From contig CACZSO010000042.1 in NCBI GenBank assembly GCA_902783795.1, forward strand, positions 1 to 6,995: a stretch of 6,995 nucleotides of DNA, in the 5' to 3' direction. Both the position numbers and the translations under genes were made by a program. Source of the DNA: an uncultured Eubacteriales bacterium. Lineage in GTDB: Bacteria; Bacillota; Clostridia; Lachnospirales; Lachnospiraceae. A model generated the notes under the pieces. That model did no database searches, was not told where the DNA came from, and saw nothing but the letters and a program-made list of their open reading frames with translations. Below are positions 1 to 5,818 of the stretch, piece after piece; position 1 is the first letter of the stretch; each line of letters starts with the position of its first letter.

Positions 1-250
1 ATCCGCGAAGATCGTGGATACCTGCAAAAAGGCAGGCGCCCTGGTCTCCGGTCCTGTGCCGCTTCCCACAAAGAAGCAGGTGGTCACCATCTTAAGGGCC
101 GTCCACAAATATAAGGACAGCCGTGAGCAGTTCGAGCAGAGGACCCACAAGAGACTTATCGACGTGGTCGCTCCGAACCAGAAGGTGGTCGATGCATTGT
201 CCAAACTGGAAATGCCCGCCGGCGTCAGCATCAATATCAAGATGATCTGA
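1..250 (+). CDS. rpsJ: 30S ribosomal protein S10, 3' part (5' end outside window)
   Basis: S10 is a 30S head protein; in many bacteria it also binds NusB and takes part in transcription antitermination. The reading frame is already open at base 2 and runs 82 codons to TGA at 248-250. The family is usually about 102-105 residues, so roughly 20 N-terminal residues lie upstream of the window. Diagnostic stretches are [28 protein letters not shown] and the C-terminal AGVSINIKM. The GTG at 14 is an internal valine codon and not the start. S10 is normally the first gene of the S10 operon, so the operon promoter and any leader lie outside the window. A wide 137-base spacer separates it from L3. Identification is secure; only the N-terminus is unseen. 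Confidence 0.97.
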   Translation, partial: SAKIVDTCKKAGALVSGPVPLPTKKQVVTILRAVHKYKDSREQFEQRTHKRLIDVVAPNQKVVDALSKLEMPAGVSINIKMI

Positions 251-261
251 CAAAAATTCGA

Positions 262-288
262 TCTTCTCGGGCGAAAGGCCCGTTAAGA
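262..288 (+). other. Hairpin 1 of the S10-L3 spacer
   Basis: TCTT (262-265) pairs with AAGA (285-288). A 2x2 internal loop follows, and then CGGGC (268-272) pairs with GCCCG (278-282) around the loop GAAAG. The downstream bases are AT-rich (ATATAT) but not a T-run, so this does not look like a terminator. Confidence 0.5.
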
Positions 289-339
289 ATATATCCGGAA
301 ATGGTCGATATATCCGTATATCTGCTGTATTTCTAGGAT

Positions 340-360
340 GATTGGGCGAAACGCCTAATC
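340..360 (+). other. Hairpin 3 of the S10-L3 spacer
   Basis: GATTGGGCG (340-348) pairs with CGCCTAATC (352-360) over nine positions, with one G-U pair and an AAA loop. It ends 16 bases before the L3 Shine-Dalgarno sequence, so it could influence ribosome access or protect a processed 5' end. The sequence does not say which. Confidence 0.55.
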
Positions 361-387
361 CGCTGTAGAGCTTAACAGGAGGTAAAA

Positions 388-1023
388 ATGAAGAAAGCGA
401 TCTTAGCGACAAAAGTCGGAATGACCCAGATCTTCGATAAGACTGGTCTTCTCATTCCGGTAACCGTGCTTGAAGCTGGTCCCTGTTCTGTCCTTCAGGT
501 GAAGACAGAAGAGAATGACGGCTACGAAGCGGTGGTGGTCGGTTATGCCGACATCAGAGAAAAGCTGGTCACGAAGCCGAAGAAAGGCACGTTTGACAAA
601 GCACAGGTCTCTTACAAGCGTTACATCAGAGAGTTCCGCTTCGAAAACACGGCTGATTACAGTGTGAAAGACGAGATCAAGGCTGACATCTTCGCCGAAG
701 GCGATAAGATCGATGTCACCGCTATCTCAAAGGGCAAAGGCTACCAGGGCGCCATCAGAAGATATGGTCAGCACAGAGGACCCATGACCCACGGTTCCAA
801 GTTCCACCGTCATCAGGGTTCCAACGGCTCCAGCGCCACACCGTCCCATGTCCGCAAGGGTAAGGGAATGCCCGGTCATATGGGCTCCGTAAGGACCACT
901 ATCCAGAATCTGGAGATCGTCCGCGTGGATGCCGAGAACAATCTCATCCTTGTCAAGGGTTCTGTCCCCGGCGCGAGAAAATCGCTGATCACCTTAAAAG
1001 AAGCCGTCAAGGGTCAGAAGTAA
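388..1023 (+). CDS. rplC: 50S ribosomal protein L3
   Basis: L3 is an early-assembling 50S protein that binds near the 3' end of 23S rRNA and sends a long extension toward the peptidyl-transferase centre. The product has 211 residues, the usual length. It opens with [22 protein letters not shown] lies at about 116-121, followed by the basic, glycine-rich extension [16 protein letters not shown] (about 129-144) and [10 protein letters not shown] (158-167). It ends with the conserved LVKGSVPG (188-195). The glutamine that is methylated in E. coli L3 appears to be serine here (about residue 148, from a remembered alignment). The start is fixed by AGGAGGT at 377-383. The next gene, L4, begins 25 bases after the stop. 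Confidence 0.98.
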   Translation: MKKAILATKVGMTQIFDKTGLLIPVTVLEAGPCSVLQVKTEENDGYEAVVVGYADIREKLVTKPKKGTFDKAQVSYKRYIREFRFENTADYSVKDEIKADIFAEGDKIDVTAISKGKGYQGAIRRYGQHRGPMTHGSKFHRHQGSNGSSATPSHVRKGKGMPGHMGSVRTTIQNLEIVRVDAENNLILVKGSVPGARKSLITLKEAVKGQK

Positions 1024-1048
1024 GAAAGGGTGAAAGGAGGAAAAACAT

Positions 1049-1669
1049 ATGGCAACAGTTTCTGTTTACAATATGCAGGGCAATGTGACCGGCACCATGG
1101 AACTTAATGACAGTGTGTTTGCCGTTCCGGTAAACGAACATCTCATTAAGATGGCCGTGACCGCCCATCTGGCAGCAAAGCGCCAGGGCACCCAGAAAGC
1201 AAAGACCCGTGCAGAAGTTTCCGGCGGCGGCATCAAACCCTGGAGACAGAAGGGCACCGGTCATGCTCGTCAGGGCTCTACCAGAGCACCTCAGTGGACA
1301 CACGGCGGCGTGGTATTCGCCCCGGTTCCCAGAAATTACTCTTTCAAGCTGAACCGCAAGGAAAAACAGGCTGCTTTAAAGGGCGCCCTGTCTTCCAGAG
1401 TTGCTGAAGAGAAGTTCTATGTGCTCGAGGACCTTACGCTGGATGAGATCAAAACAAAGAAATTTGTGGAAGTCTTAAAGAATCTCAACGTCGAAAAGGC
1501 TTATGTAGTACTGGATAAGGATGATAAGAATGTGATCCTTTCCGCCAGGAACGTAGAGAACGTAAAGACAGCGAATGCCGGCGCCATGAATGTGTTCGAC
1601 ATTCTGAAATACGACAGCATCGTCATCACGAAGGCTGCCGCACAGGCTATCGAGGAGGTTTACGCGTAA
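1049..1669 (+). CDS. rplD: 50S ribosomal protein L4
   Basis: L4 is a primary 23S rRNA binder whose extended loop lines the constriction of the peptide exit tunnel together with L22. In some bacteria it also autoregulates the S10 operon. The product has 206 residues, the normal size. The tunnel loop is clear: [18 protein letters not shown] at residues 59-76, then [14 protein letters not shown] at 79-92. The globular C-terminal half includes ALKGALSSR and [17 protein letters not shown] at 1033-1040 sets the ATG start. The TAA stop overlaps the L23 start codon by one base (TAATG), and the L23 ribosome binding site lies inside the last L4 codons, which suggests coupled translation. No L4 leader target can be assessed because the region upstream of S10 is absent. 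Confidence 0.98.
   Translation: MATVSVYNMQGNVTGTMELNDSVFAVPVNEHLIKMAVTAHLAAKRQGTQKAKTRAEVSGGGIKPWRQKGTGHARQGSTRAPQWTHGGVVFAPVPRNYSFKLNRKEKQAALKGALSSRVAEEKFYVLEDLTLDEIKTKKFVEVLKNLNVEKAYVVLDKDDKNVILSARNVENVKTANAGAMNVFDILKYDSIVITKAAAQAIEEVYA
1652..1658 (+). promoter_or_regulatory. Shine-Dalgarno for L23, embedded in L4
   Basis: GAGGAGG lies within the final codons of L4, 10 bases before the L23 ATG. With the TAATG stop/start overlap, this means ribosomes finishing L4 are well placed to reinitiate on L23. Confidence 0.8.
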
Positions 1670-1968
1670 TGGCTAATGTACAGTATTATGATGTGATCCT
1701 TAAGCCGGTCGTTACGGAAAAGTCCATGCTTGCCATGGGGGAGAGGAAGTACACCTTCCTGGTCCATCCGGATGCAAACAAGACCATGATTAAGGAAGCA
1801 GTGGAGAAGATGTTCCCCGGCACCAAGGTCGAGAAAGTCAACACCTTGAACCGTGGCGGCAAGAAGCGCCGCATGGGTCTGACCCAGGGCTACTCCAGCA
1901 AGATCAAAAAGGCCGTTGTCCAGCTGACTGAGGACAGCAAAGAGATCGAGATCTTCGGCGGTCTGTAA
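1669..1968 (+). CDS. rplW: 50S ribosomal protein L23
   Basis: L23 sits at the outer rim of the peptide exit tunnel next to L29. In bacteria it is the main docking site for trigger factor and the signal recognition particle. The product has 99 residues, normal for Gram-positive L23. It starts [19 protein letters not shown], with the conserved [10 protein letters not shown] at about 10-19. [10 protein letters not shown] (about 29-38) follows, and the basic loop RGGKKRRMG (about 62-70) contacts rRNA. It is translationally linked to L4 by a one-base overlap. A 156-base spacer follows before L2, which is unusual next to the tight packing elsewhere in the cluster. Confidence 0.97.
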   Translation: MANVQYYDVILKPVVTEKSMLAMGERKYTFLVHPDANKTMIKEAVEKMFPGTKVEKVNTLNRGGKKRRMGLTQGYSSKIKKAVVQLTEDSKEIEIFGGL

Positions 1969-1978
1969 GGCCTTCCTA

Positions 1979-2018
1979 ATGAGGCGCATGCGTCTGAAAC
2001 AGCATCGTAAGACCTCAT
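1979..2018 (+). other. Imperfect hairpin downstream of L23
   Basis: The outer stem is ATGAGG (1979-1984) with CCTCAT (2013-2018). Within it, ATG (1988-1990) can pair with CAT (2003-2005) and CTG (1994-1996) with CAG (2000-2002) around AAA. The internal loops are large, so folding strength needs calculation. Confidence 0.35.
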
Positions 2019-2029
2019 CCTATGGGCAG

Positions 2030-2062
2030 CAGGCACCGGCGGCTCACCTTTGCCTGGGTGCC
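2030..2062 (+). other. Hairpin with two competing registers
   Basis: Two six-base-pair registers compete. CAGGCA (2030-2035) can pair with TGCCTG (2051-2056). GGCACC (2032-2037) can pair with GGTGCC (2057-2062), and the latter extends inward as GGC/GCC past a two-base bulge. The mutually exclusive arms could be a chance effect of G+C-rich sequence or a small switch; nothing here decides. Confidence 0.4.
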
Positions 2063-2106
2063 GTGAACCTGCGAATCATTCACAGGACAGCCCGATAAAA
2101 TCATTT

Positions 2107-2113
2107 AAAGGAG
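2107..2113 (+). promoter_or_regulatory. Shine-Dalgarno that sets the L2 start
   Basis: AAAGGAG lies 11 bases before the ATG at 2125. It supports that ATG over the longer open frame from TTG at 2050, whose 25 extra residues match nothing in L2. Confidence 0.8.
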
Positions 2114-2124
2114 AACAAACCATC

Positions 2125-2967
2125 ATGGGCATTAAGAAATATAATCCCTATACACCTTCCCGGCGGCAGATGTCCGGCAGTGATTTCAAAGAGATCACGA
2201 AGGCAACTCCGGAGAAGTCCCTTACGGCTTCTTTAAAGAAGAACTCCGGCCGCAACAACCAGGGTAAGATCACTGTCCGTCATCAGGGCGGCGGTTCCAG
2301 AAGGAAATACCGTTTTGTAGATTTCAAGCGGAATAAGGACGATATCGAAGCGAAAGTCGTTTCCATCGAATACGATCCGAACCGTACAGCGAATATCGCG
2401 CTGATCACCTACGCTGACGGCGTCAAGAGCTACATCCTGGCTCCTGAAGGCCTGCAGGTAGGCCAGACCGTTATGAACGGCGCCAATGCTGAGGCCAGGA
2501 CAGGCAACTGCCTGCCGCTGTCCGCTATCCCCATCGGTGCGCAGATCCATAACATCGAGCTTTACCCCGGCGCCGGTGCACAGCTGGTCCGTTCCGCGGG
2601 TGTTTCCGCACAGCTGATGGCTAAGGAAGGCAAGTACGCCACCCTGCGTCTTCCCTCCGGCGAGATGAGAATGGTCCCCATCGACTGCCGCGCTACTATC
2701 GGTGTCGTAGGCAATGGCGATCATAACCTGATCAACATCGGCAAAGCCGGCCGTATGCGCCATATGGGCATCCGTCCCACAGTCCGTGGTTCAGTCATGA
2801 ACCCGAACGACCATCCGCATGGCGGTGGTGAAGGACGTGCACCCATCGGCCGTCCCGGTCCCTCTACTCCCTGGGGCAAGCCTGCACTCGGCTTAAAGAC
2901 CAGGAAGAAGAACAAAGCTTCTAACAAGCTCATCATCCGCCGTAAAGACGGCAGGGCCATCAAATAA
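2125..2967 (+). CDS. rplB: 50S ribosomal protein L2
   Basis: L2 is one of the most conserved ribosomal proteins. It binds 23S rRNA, helps join the subunits and supports peptidyl-transferase activity. The product has 280 residues against a usual 274-277. The N-terminal OB-like domain contains [20 protein letters not shown] (50-69), and the SH3-like domain includes [14 protein letters not shown] (146-159). The C-terminal signature [20 protein letters not shown] lies at 227-246; one of its histidines corresponds to the residue studied as functionally important in E. coli. The basic tail [19 protein letters not shown] is typical. The ATG at 2125 is chosen because [16 protein letters not shown] matches the family N-terminus and a Shine-Dalgarno precedes it. 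S19 follows after 17 bases. Confidence 0.98.
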   Translation: MGIKKYNPYTPSRRQMSGSDFKEITKATPEKSLTASLKKNSGRNNQGKITVRHQGGGSRRKYRFVDFKRNKDDIEAKVVSIEYDPNRTANIALITYADGVKSYILAPEGLQVGQTVMNGANAEARTGNCLPLSAIPIGAQIHNIELYPGAGAQLVRSAGVSAQLMAKEGKYATLRLPSGEMRMVPIDCRATIGVVGNGDHNLINIGKAGRMRHMGIRPTVRGSVMNPNDHPHGGGEGRAPIGRPGPSTPWGKPALGLKTRKKNKASNKLIIRRKDGRAIK

Positions 2968-2984
2968 GACAGGAGGAAAGCATT

Positions 2985-3257
2985 ATGGCACGTTCTTTAA
3001 AGAAAGGTCCGTTCGCTGACGAGTATCTGCTGAAGAGAGTTGACGCGATGAACGCATCCGGCCAGAAGTCCGTGATCCGGACATGGTCTCGCCGTTCTAC
3101 CATCTTTCCTTCCTTCGTCGGCCATACCTTTGCTGTTCATGACGGCAGAAAGCACATCCCGGTCTACGTGACTGAGGATATGGTCGGACATAAGCTGGGC
3201 GAATTCGTTTCTACCCGGACTTACAGAGGCCACGGAAAAGACGATAAGAGGTCTTGA
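2985..3257 (+). CDS. rpsS: 30S ribosomal protein S19
   Basis: S19 sits in the 30S head, pairs with S13 and contacts 16S rRNA and the A-site side of the decoding region. The product has 90 residues and contains the signature [17 protein letters not shown] (33-49), [23 protein letters not shown] (52-74) and [14 protein letters not shown] at the end. Family members of this group usually run about 92-93 residues, so the basic tail seems two or three residues short. The TGA stop at 3255-3257 is the first part of a heptamer, TGACACC, repeated twice more in the following spacer. AGGAGG at 2971-2976 sets the start. A 198-base spacer separates it from L22. Confidence 0.97.
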   Translation: MARSLKKGPFADEYLLKRVDAMNASGQKSVIRTWSRRSTIFPSFVGHTFAVHDGRKHIPVYVTEDMVGHKLGEFVSTRTYRGHGKDDKRS

Positions 3258-3311
3258 CACCTCATCCGTCAGCTTTGCTGACACCTTCCCCTCAAGGGGA
3301 AGGCTGACACC
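3255..3311 (+). repeat. Putative dispersed palindromic repeat unit in S19-L22 spacer
   Basis: This compact unit contains two adjacent hairpins. GTCAGC (3268-3273) pairs with GCTGAC (3277-3282) around TTT, and CCTTCCCC (3284-3291) pairs with GGGGAAGG (3296-3303) around TCAA. TGACACC occurs three times, at 3255-3261, 3279-3285 and 3305-3311, framing both hairpins. The motif CACCTCATCCGTC plus hairpin plus CCTTCCCCTCAAGGGGAAGG resembles, from memory, small intergenic repeats common in gut Clostridia such as Faecalibacterium relatives. Copy number in this genome cannot be seen from one window, so calling it a dispersed repeat is inference. Confidence 0.6.
3284..3303 (+). other. Perfect 8-bp hairpin with TCAA loop
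   Basis: CCTTCCCC and GGGGAAGG are perfectly complementary around the four-base TCAA loop. CTGACACC follows downstream and GACA lies upstream, so there is no T-tract in either orientation. It is the apex of the putative repeat unit. Confidence 0.75.
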
Positions 3312-3360
3312 GTGATGTATTTAACTCCGCCTGATCCTTCGGGCGGAGCGAAGATCACGG
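3310..3360 (+). other. Nested two-tier hairpin
   Basis: The outer stem CCGTGAT (3310-3316) pairs perfectly with ATCACGG (3354-3360). The inner stem CTCCGCC (3325-3331) pairs perfectly with GGCGGAG (3342-3348). They are separated by an internal loop of eight bases on the left and five on the right. The inner loop contains TTCG (3338-3341), which allows a small alternative CC-TTCG-GG pairing. Two perfect coaxial seven-base stems are unlikely to be random, but the function is unknown. Confidence 0.6.
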
Positions 3361-3361
3361 C

Positions 3362-3396
3362 GCGTGGCTTGGACTATGGTTTAAGCTGCGACACGC
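3362..3396 (+). other. Hairpin competing with a downstream partner
   Basis: GCGTG (3362-3366) pairs with CACGC (3392-3396). Inside it, GCTTGGAC (3367-3374) pairs with GTTTAAGC (3379-3386) around TATG, with two G-U pairs and a five-base bulge on the right. The CACGC arm can pair instead with GCGTG at 3417-3421, close to the L22 ribosome binding site. Confidence 0.45.
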
Positions 3397-3455
3397 ACGG
3401 GCCTGTTGGGTGCGGGGCGTGAACTTTAATTCCAGATTTCAAGGAGGCAATAATC

Positions 3456-3842
3456 ATGGCAAAAGGACATAGGAGCCAGATTAAGAGAGAAAGAAATGCA
3501 GAAAAGGATATGAGGCCCAGGGCTAAGCTGTCCAACGCCCGCGTATCCGTCCAGAAGGCCTGCTTCGTCCTGGATTCCATCCGGGGCAAAGATTATAACG
3601 AAGCACTGGCCGTCGTAACTTACAACCCGAGATATGCTTCGACACTGATCAGGAAACTTCTTCAGTCGGCAGCAGCTAATGCTCAGAATAACAGCGGTCT
3701 GAATCCGGATAACCTGTATGTGGCAGAATGCTACGCAAACCAGGGACCGATCATGAAGCGCATCCAGCCCAGGGCACAGGGCCGTGCTTACCGTATTCTG
3801 AAGCGCTACAGCCACATCACCGTCATTTTGGATGAGAAATAA
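3456..3842 (+). CDS. rplV: 50S ribosomal protein L22
   Basis: L22 binds all domains of 23S rRNA, and its long beta-hairpin forms the exit-tunnel constriction opposite L4; changes in that hairpin are a known cause of macrolide resistance. The product has 128 residues, longer than the classical 110-113. The extra N-terminus [18 protein letters not shown] is what I remember of Lachnospiraceae L22. The core [20 protein letters not shown] lies at 28-47 and [16 protein letters not shown] at 57-72. The tunnel hairpin [17 protein letters not shown] is at 97-113. The start is set by AAGGAGG at 3441-3447, right after the structured spacer. S3 begins 11 bases after the stop. Confidence 0.97.
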   Translation: MAKGHRSQIKRERNAEKDMRPRAKLSNARVSVQKACFVLDSIRGKDYNEALAVVTYNPRYASTLIRKLLQSAAANAQNNSGLNPDNLYVAECYANQGPIMKRIQPRAQGRAYRILKRYSHITVILDEK

Positions 3843-3853
3843 AGGAGGCATTT

Positions 3854-4510
3854 ATGGGTCAGAAAGTTAATCCTCACGGCATGAGAGTCGGCATTATCAA
3901 AGACTGGGATTCCCGTTGGTATGCCGAGAAAGATTTTGCGGCTAATCTTACAGAAGACCACAAGATCAGAACCTATATCAAGAAGAAACTTGCGAACGCC
4001 AGCGTTTCCAAGATCGAGATCGAAAGATCCACAGACCGTATCCGTGTGATCATCCATACGGCAAAACCCGGCGTGGTGATCGGCAAGGGCGGCTCTGAGA
4101 TAGAGAAACTGAAAACAGAAGTAGGCAAGCTTACTTCCAAGAAGCTCTTCGTTGACATCAAAGAGATCAAACGTCCCGACAGAGATGCTCAGCTCGTGGC
4201 AGAGAACATCGCACAGCAGCTGGAGAACCGTGTGTCCTTCCGCCGTGCCATGAAATCCACCATGCAGCGGACGATGAAAGCCGGTGCTTTAGGCATCAAG
4301 GCTTCCTGCGGCGGACGTCTGGGCGGCGCGGATATTGCCCGTACTGAGTTCTACTCAGAAGGCACCATCCCGCTTCAGACACTTCGTGCAGATATCGACT
4401 ACGGCTTTGCAGAAGCTGATACCCAGTACGGCAAGGTCGGTGTTAAGGTCTGGATCTACAAGGGTGAGATCCTCCCGACGAAAAATACTAAGGAAGGGAG
4501 CGACAGATAA
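3854..4510 (+). CDS. rpsC: 30S ribosomal protein S3
   Basis: S3 lies at the mRNA entry channel of the 30S subunit, where with S4 and S5 it helps unwind structured mRNA. The product has 218 residues, the usual length. The N-terminus [14 protein letters not shown] is diagnostic. A type II KH domain carries the GKGG loop at 77-80 within [16 protein letters not shown]. The basic entry-channel residues SFRRAMK lie at 128-134. The C-terminal domain carries [13 protein letters not shown] at 151-163 and [20 protein letters not shown] at 183-202. Its Shine-Dalgarno AAAGGAGG (3841-3848) overlaps the L22 stop codon. L16 starts two bases after the S3 stop, so the two are probably translated together. Confidence 0.98.
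   Translation: MGQKVNPHGMRVGIIKDWDSRWYAEKDFAANLTEDHKIRTYIKKKLANASVSKIEIERSTDRIRVIIHTAKPGVVIGKGGSEIEKLKTEVGKLTSKKLFVDIKEIKRPDRDAQLVAENIAQQLENRVSFRRAMKSTMQRTMKAGALGIKASCGGRLGGADIARTEFYSEGTIPLQTLRADIDYGFAEADTQYGKVGVKVWIYKGEILPTKNTKEGSDR
4491..4500 (+). promoter_or_regulatory. Weak, distant ribosome binding site for L16
   Basis: AGGAAGGGAG lies within the last S3 codons and ends 12 bases before the L16 ATG, farther than the 6-9 bases common in this cluster. With the S3 stop two bases before the L16 start, L16 probably depends on ribosomes arriving from S3. Confidence 0.5.
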
Positions 4511-4512
4511 CT

Positions 4513-4950
4513 ATGTTAATGCCTAAGAGAGTAAAGCGCCGCAAACAGTTCCGCGGAACTATGAGAGGCAAGGCTTTAAGAGGAAATACAGTTTCTAACG
4601 GTGAATTCGGCTTAGTGGCTATGGAACCTGCGTGGATCAAATCCAATCAGATCGAAGCAGCCCGTATTGCTATCACCCGTTATGTCAGACGTGGCGGCCA
4701 GGTGTGGATCAAGATCTTCCCTGATAAGCCCATCACCACAAAGCCTGCTGAGACCCGTATGGGTTCCGGTAAGGGAACTGTCGAATACTGGGTGGCCGTC
4801 GTGAAACCGGGCCGCGTTCTCTTCGAGATCGCCGGCGTGCCGGAAGAAACAGCGAAAGAAGCGCTGCGGCTGGCCATGTACAAACTTCCTGTGAAGTGTA
4901 AGATCGTTTCCAGGAAGGATCTGGAAGGCGGTGTAGCTAATGAAGACTAA
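4513..4950 (+). CDS. rplP: 50S ribosomal protein L16
   Basis: L16 assembles late into the 50S subunit, organises the A-site finger region and contacts A-site tRNA near the peptidyl-transferase centre. The product has 145 residues, typical for Gram-positive members. It opens [21 protein letters not shown], where the MLMPKR start is the standard family N-terminus, so the ATG at 4513 is preferred to the one at 4519. [20 protein letters not shown] is at 30-49, and the functional loop [13 protein letters not shown] at 76-88 reaches toward the tRNA. The last 11 bases overlap the L29 start in another frame, and the S3 stop lies two bases upstream, so three genes are tightly coupled here. Confidence 0.98.
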   Translation: MLMPKRVKRRKQFRGTMRGKALRGNTVSNGEFGLVAMEPAWIKSNQIEAARIAITRYVRRGGQVWIKIFPDKPITTKPAETRMGSGKGTVEYWVAVVKPGRVLFEIAGVPEETAKEALRLAMYKLPVKCKIVSRKDLEGGVANED

Positions 4951-5140
4951 GACTTATACAGATGAACTGAGAGCAAAGACAGCCGAGCAGCTTAATGAAG
5001 AGCTGGTGGCTCAGAAGAAGGAACTGTTCAACTTACGTTTCCAGAATGCCACCAACCAGCTGGATAACTCCGCAAGGATCAGAGATGTGCGCAGAAACAT
5101 TGCCCGCATCCAGACGATCATCGCCGAGAAAGCGAAATAA
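4940..5140 (+). CDS. rpmC: 50S ribosomal protein L29
   Basis: L29 is a small two-helix protein at the exit-tunnel rim beside L23, part of the platform used by trigger factor and the signal recognition particle. The product has 66 residues, the normal size. The signature [18 protein letters not shown] (18-35) is followed by the second helix [21 protein letters not shown] (44-64). The two segments form an antiparallel helical hairpin. The ATG at 4940 lies inside the end of L16 and overlaps it by 11 bases. A purine-rich GGAAGG at 4923-4928 may serve as its ribosome binding site. S17 follows after 12 bases. Confidence 0.97.
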   Translation: MKTKTYTDELRAKTAEQLNEELVAQKKELFNLRFQNATNQLDNSARIRDVRRNIARIQTIIAEKAK

Positions 5141-5152
5141 CAGGAGGACACT

Positions 5153-5407
5153 ATGGAAAGAAATTTAAGAAAGACCCGTACGGGTAAAGTCGTCAGCAAT
5201 AAGATGGATAAAACGATCGTTGTTGCTGTTCAGGACAATGTCAAGCATCCTGTTATCGGTAAGATCGTAAAGAAGACCTACAAGCTTTACGCTGAAGATT
5301 CGGATAACACATGCAACGTAGGTGATACCGTCAGAGTCATGGAAACCAGACCTCTTTCAAAACTGAAGAGATGGAGACTCGTGGAAGTCATCGAACGCGC
5401 CAAGTAA
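5153..5407 (+). CDS. rpsQ: 30S ribosomal protein S17
   Basis: S17 is a primary 16S rRNA binding protein that stabilises the 5' domain of the small subunit early in assembly. The product has 84 residues, as expected. Its OB-fold features are visible: [16 protein letters not shown] (11-26), the loop [18 protein letters not shown] (32-49) and [18 protein letters not shown] (57-74). CAGGAGG at 5141-5147 follows directly on the L29 stop and precedes the ATG by five bases. A 30-base gap with no visible structure separates it from L14. Confidence 0.97.
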   Translation: MERNLRKTRTGKVVSNKMDKTIVVAVQDNVKHPVIGKIVKKTYKLYAEDSDNTCNVGDTVRVMETRPLSKLKRWRLVEVIERAK

Positions 5408-5437
5408 TCAGCGTTTTATACTGAAAGGAGAATTATT

Positions 5438-5806
5438 ATGATTCAACAGGAAAGCAGATTAAAAGTAGCTGACAACACCGGCGCGAAGGAACTTCTGTGC
5501 ATTCGTGTCATGGGCGGTTCAGTCAGAAGATATGCCGGTATCGGCGATATCATCGTAGCCACCGTTAAGGATGCTACCCCCGGCGGCATGGTGAAAAAGG
5601 GCGATGTCGTGAAGGCAGTTGTGGTGCGTACCGTGCGTGGATGCCATCGTAAAGACGGTTCTTCCATCCGCTTCGATGAGAATGCGGCTGTCATCATCAA
5701 AGATGACATGACACCTCGCGGCACCCGTATTTTCGGGCCTGTGGCCAGAGAACTCCGTGACCGTCAGTTCATGAAGATCGTGTCTTTGGCACCCGAAGTA
5801 TTATAA
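5438..5806 (+). CDS. rplN: 50S ribosomal protein L14
   Basis: L14 lies on the subunit interface of 50S, forms bridges to 16S rRNA with L19, and is the docking site of the silencing factor RsfS. The product has 122 residues, exactly the usual bacterial length. It starts [21 protein letters not shown]. The glycine-rich stretch [20 protein letters not shown] is at 45-64. The family signature region continues through [16 protein letters not shown] (73-88), and [14 protein letters not shown] (94-107) follows. AAAGGAG at 5424-5430 lies at the end of the 30-base spacer. The ribosome binding site of L24 overlaps the L14 stop codon. In E. coli this gene begins the spc operon; I see no credible promoter before it here. 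Confidence 0.98.
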   Translation: MIQQESRLKVADNTGAKELLCIRVMGGSVRRYAGIGDIIVATVKDATPGGMVKKGDVVKAVVVRTVRGCHRKDGSSIRFDENAAVIIKDDMTPRGTRIFGPVARELRDRQFMKIVSLAPEVL

Positions 5807-5810
5807 GGAG
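5805..5810 (+). promoter_or_regulatory. Shine-Dalgarno for L24, overlapping the L14 stop
   Basis: AAGGAG begins within the TAA of L14 and ends eight bases before the ATG at 5819. This spacing favours that ATG over the in-frame ATG at 5825. Confidence 0.7.
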
Positions 5811-5818
5811 AAATCACT

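Larger units (their letters stand above)
251..387 (+). other. Structured spacer between S10 and L3
   Basis: These 137 bases hold no plausible gene. They contain three consecutive inverted repeats (262-288, 289-313 and 340-360), followed by the L3 ribosome binding site. The first and third hairpins both carry GGGCGAAA (269-276 and 344-351) at their apex. ATATATCCG occurs twice as a direct repeat (289-297 and 308-316). No T-tract follows any stem, so intrinsic termination is unlikely. No convincing -35/-10 pair was found. A role in mRNA processing, stability or autoregulation is possible but is inference only. Confidence 0.6.
1969..2124 (+). other. Structured spacer between L23 and L2
   Basis: These 156 bases hold no credible gene. 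An open frame upstream of L2 from TTG at 2050 encodes nothing resembling L2. Three inverted-repeat regions are visible. ATGAGG (1979-1984) pairs with CCTCAT (2013-2018) around an inner CTG/CAG stem. GGCACC (2032-2037) pairs with GGTGCC (2057-2062). GTGAA (2063-2067) pairs with TTCAC (2079-2083). None is followed by a T-run. The L2 ribosome binding site closes the spacer. Function is unknown. Confidence 0.55.
3258..3455 (+). other. Long structured spacer between S19 and L22
   Basis: These 198 bases hold no gene and are almost completely accounted for by inverted repeats: 3268-3282, 3284-3303, 3310-3360 (nested), 3362-3396 and 3392-3421. The L22 ribosome binding site follows. None of the stems has a T-tract on either strand, so they do not look like terminators, and the operon presumably reads through. 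It is the widest spacer in the window and the best candidate for inserted repeat DNA. Confidence 0.7.

Noticed and set aside
2095..2100. TAAAAT, a -10-like hexamer before L2
   Set aside because: The bases about 17 upstream (around 2072-2077) do not resemble TTGACA, and the nearer TTCACA at 2079 is at the wrong distance.
2050..2124. In-frame N-terminal extension of L2 from TTG
   Set aside because: The 25 added residues do not match L2, and a Shine-Dalgarno with the family N-terminus supports ATG 2125.
2233..2763. Long open frame of 176 codons on the minus strand inside L2
   Set aside because: It is a shadow of L2 codon structure, with no ribosome binding site and no recognisable protein. The same applies to the other antisense frames, including 3426-3851.
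3254..3259. Perfect TTGACA -35-like hexamer over the S19 stop codon
   Set aside because: No TATAAT-like sequence lies 15-19 bases downstream; that region is the GTCAGC/GCTGAC hairpin. The hexamer comes from the TGACACC repeat.
3284..3303. Strong hairpin considered as an intrinsic terminator
   Set aside because: No T-run follows on either strand, and termination here would cut off essential ribosomal genes.
4335..4526. Second forward open frame within S3
   Set aside because: It is out of frame with S3, overlaps its conserved C-terminal domain and has no recognisable product.
5417..5422. TATACT, a -10-like hexamer in the S17-L14 gap that could mark a spc promoter
   Set aside because: The region around 5394-5399 has no -35 resemblance and the spacer is only 30 bases.
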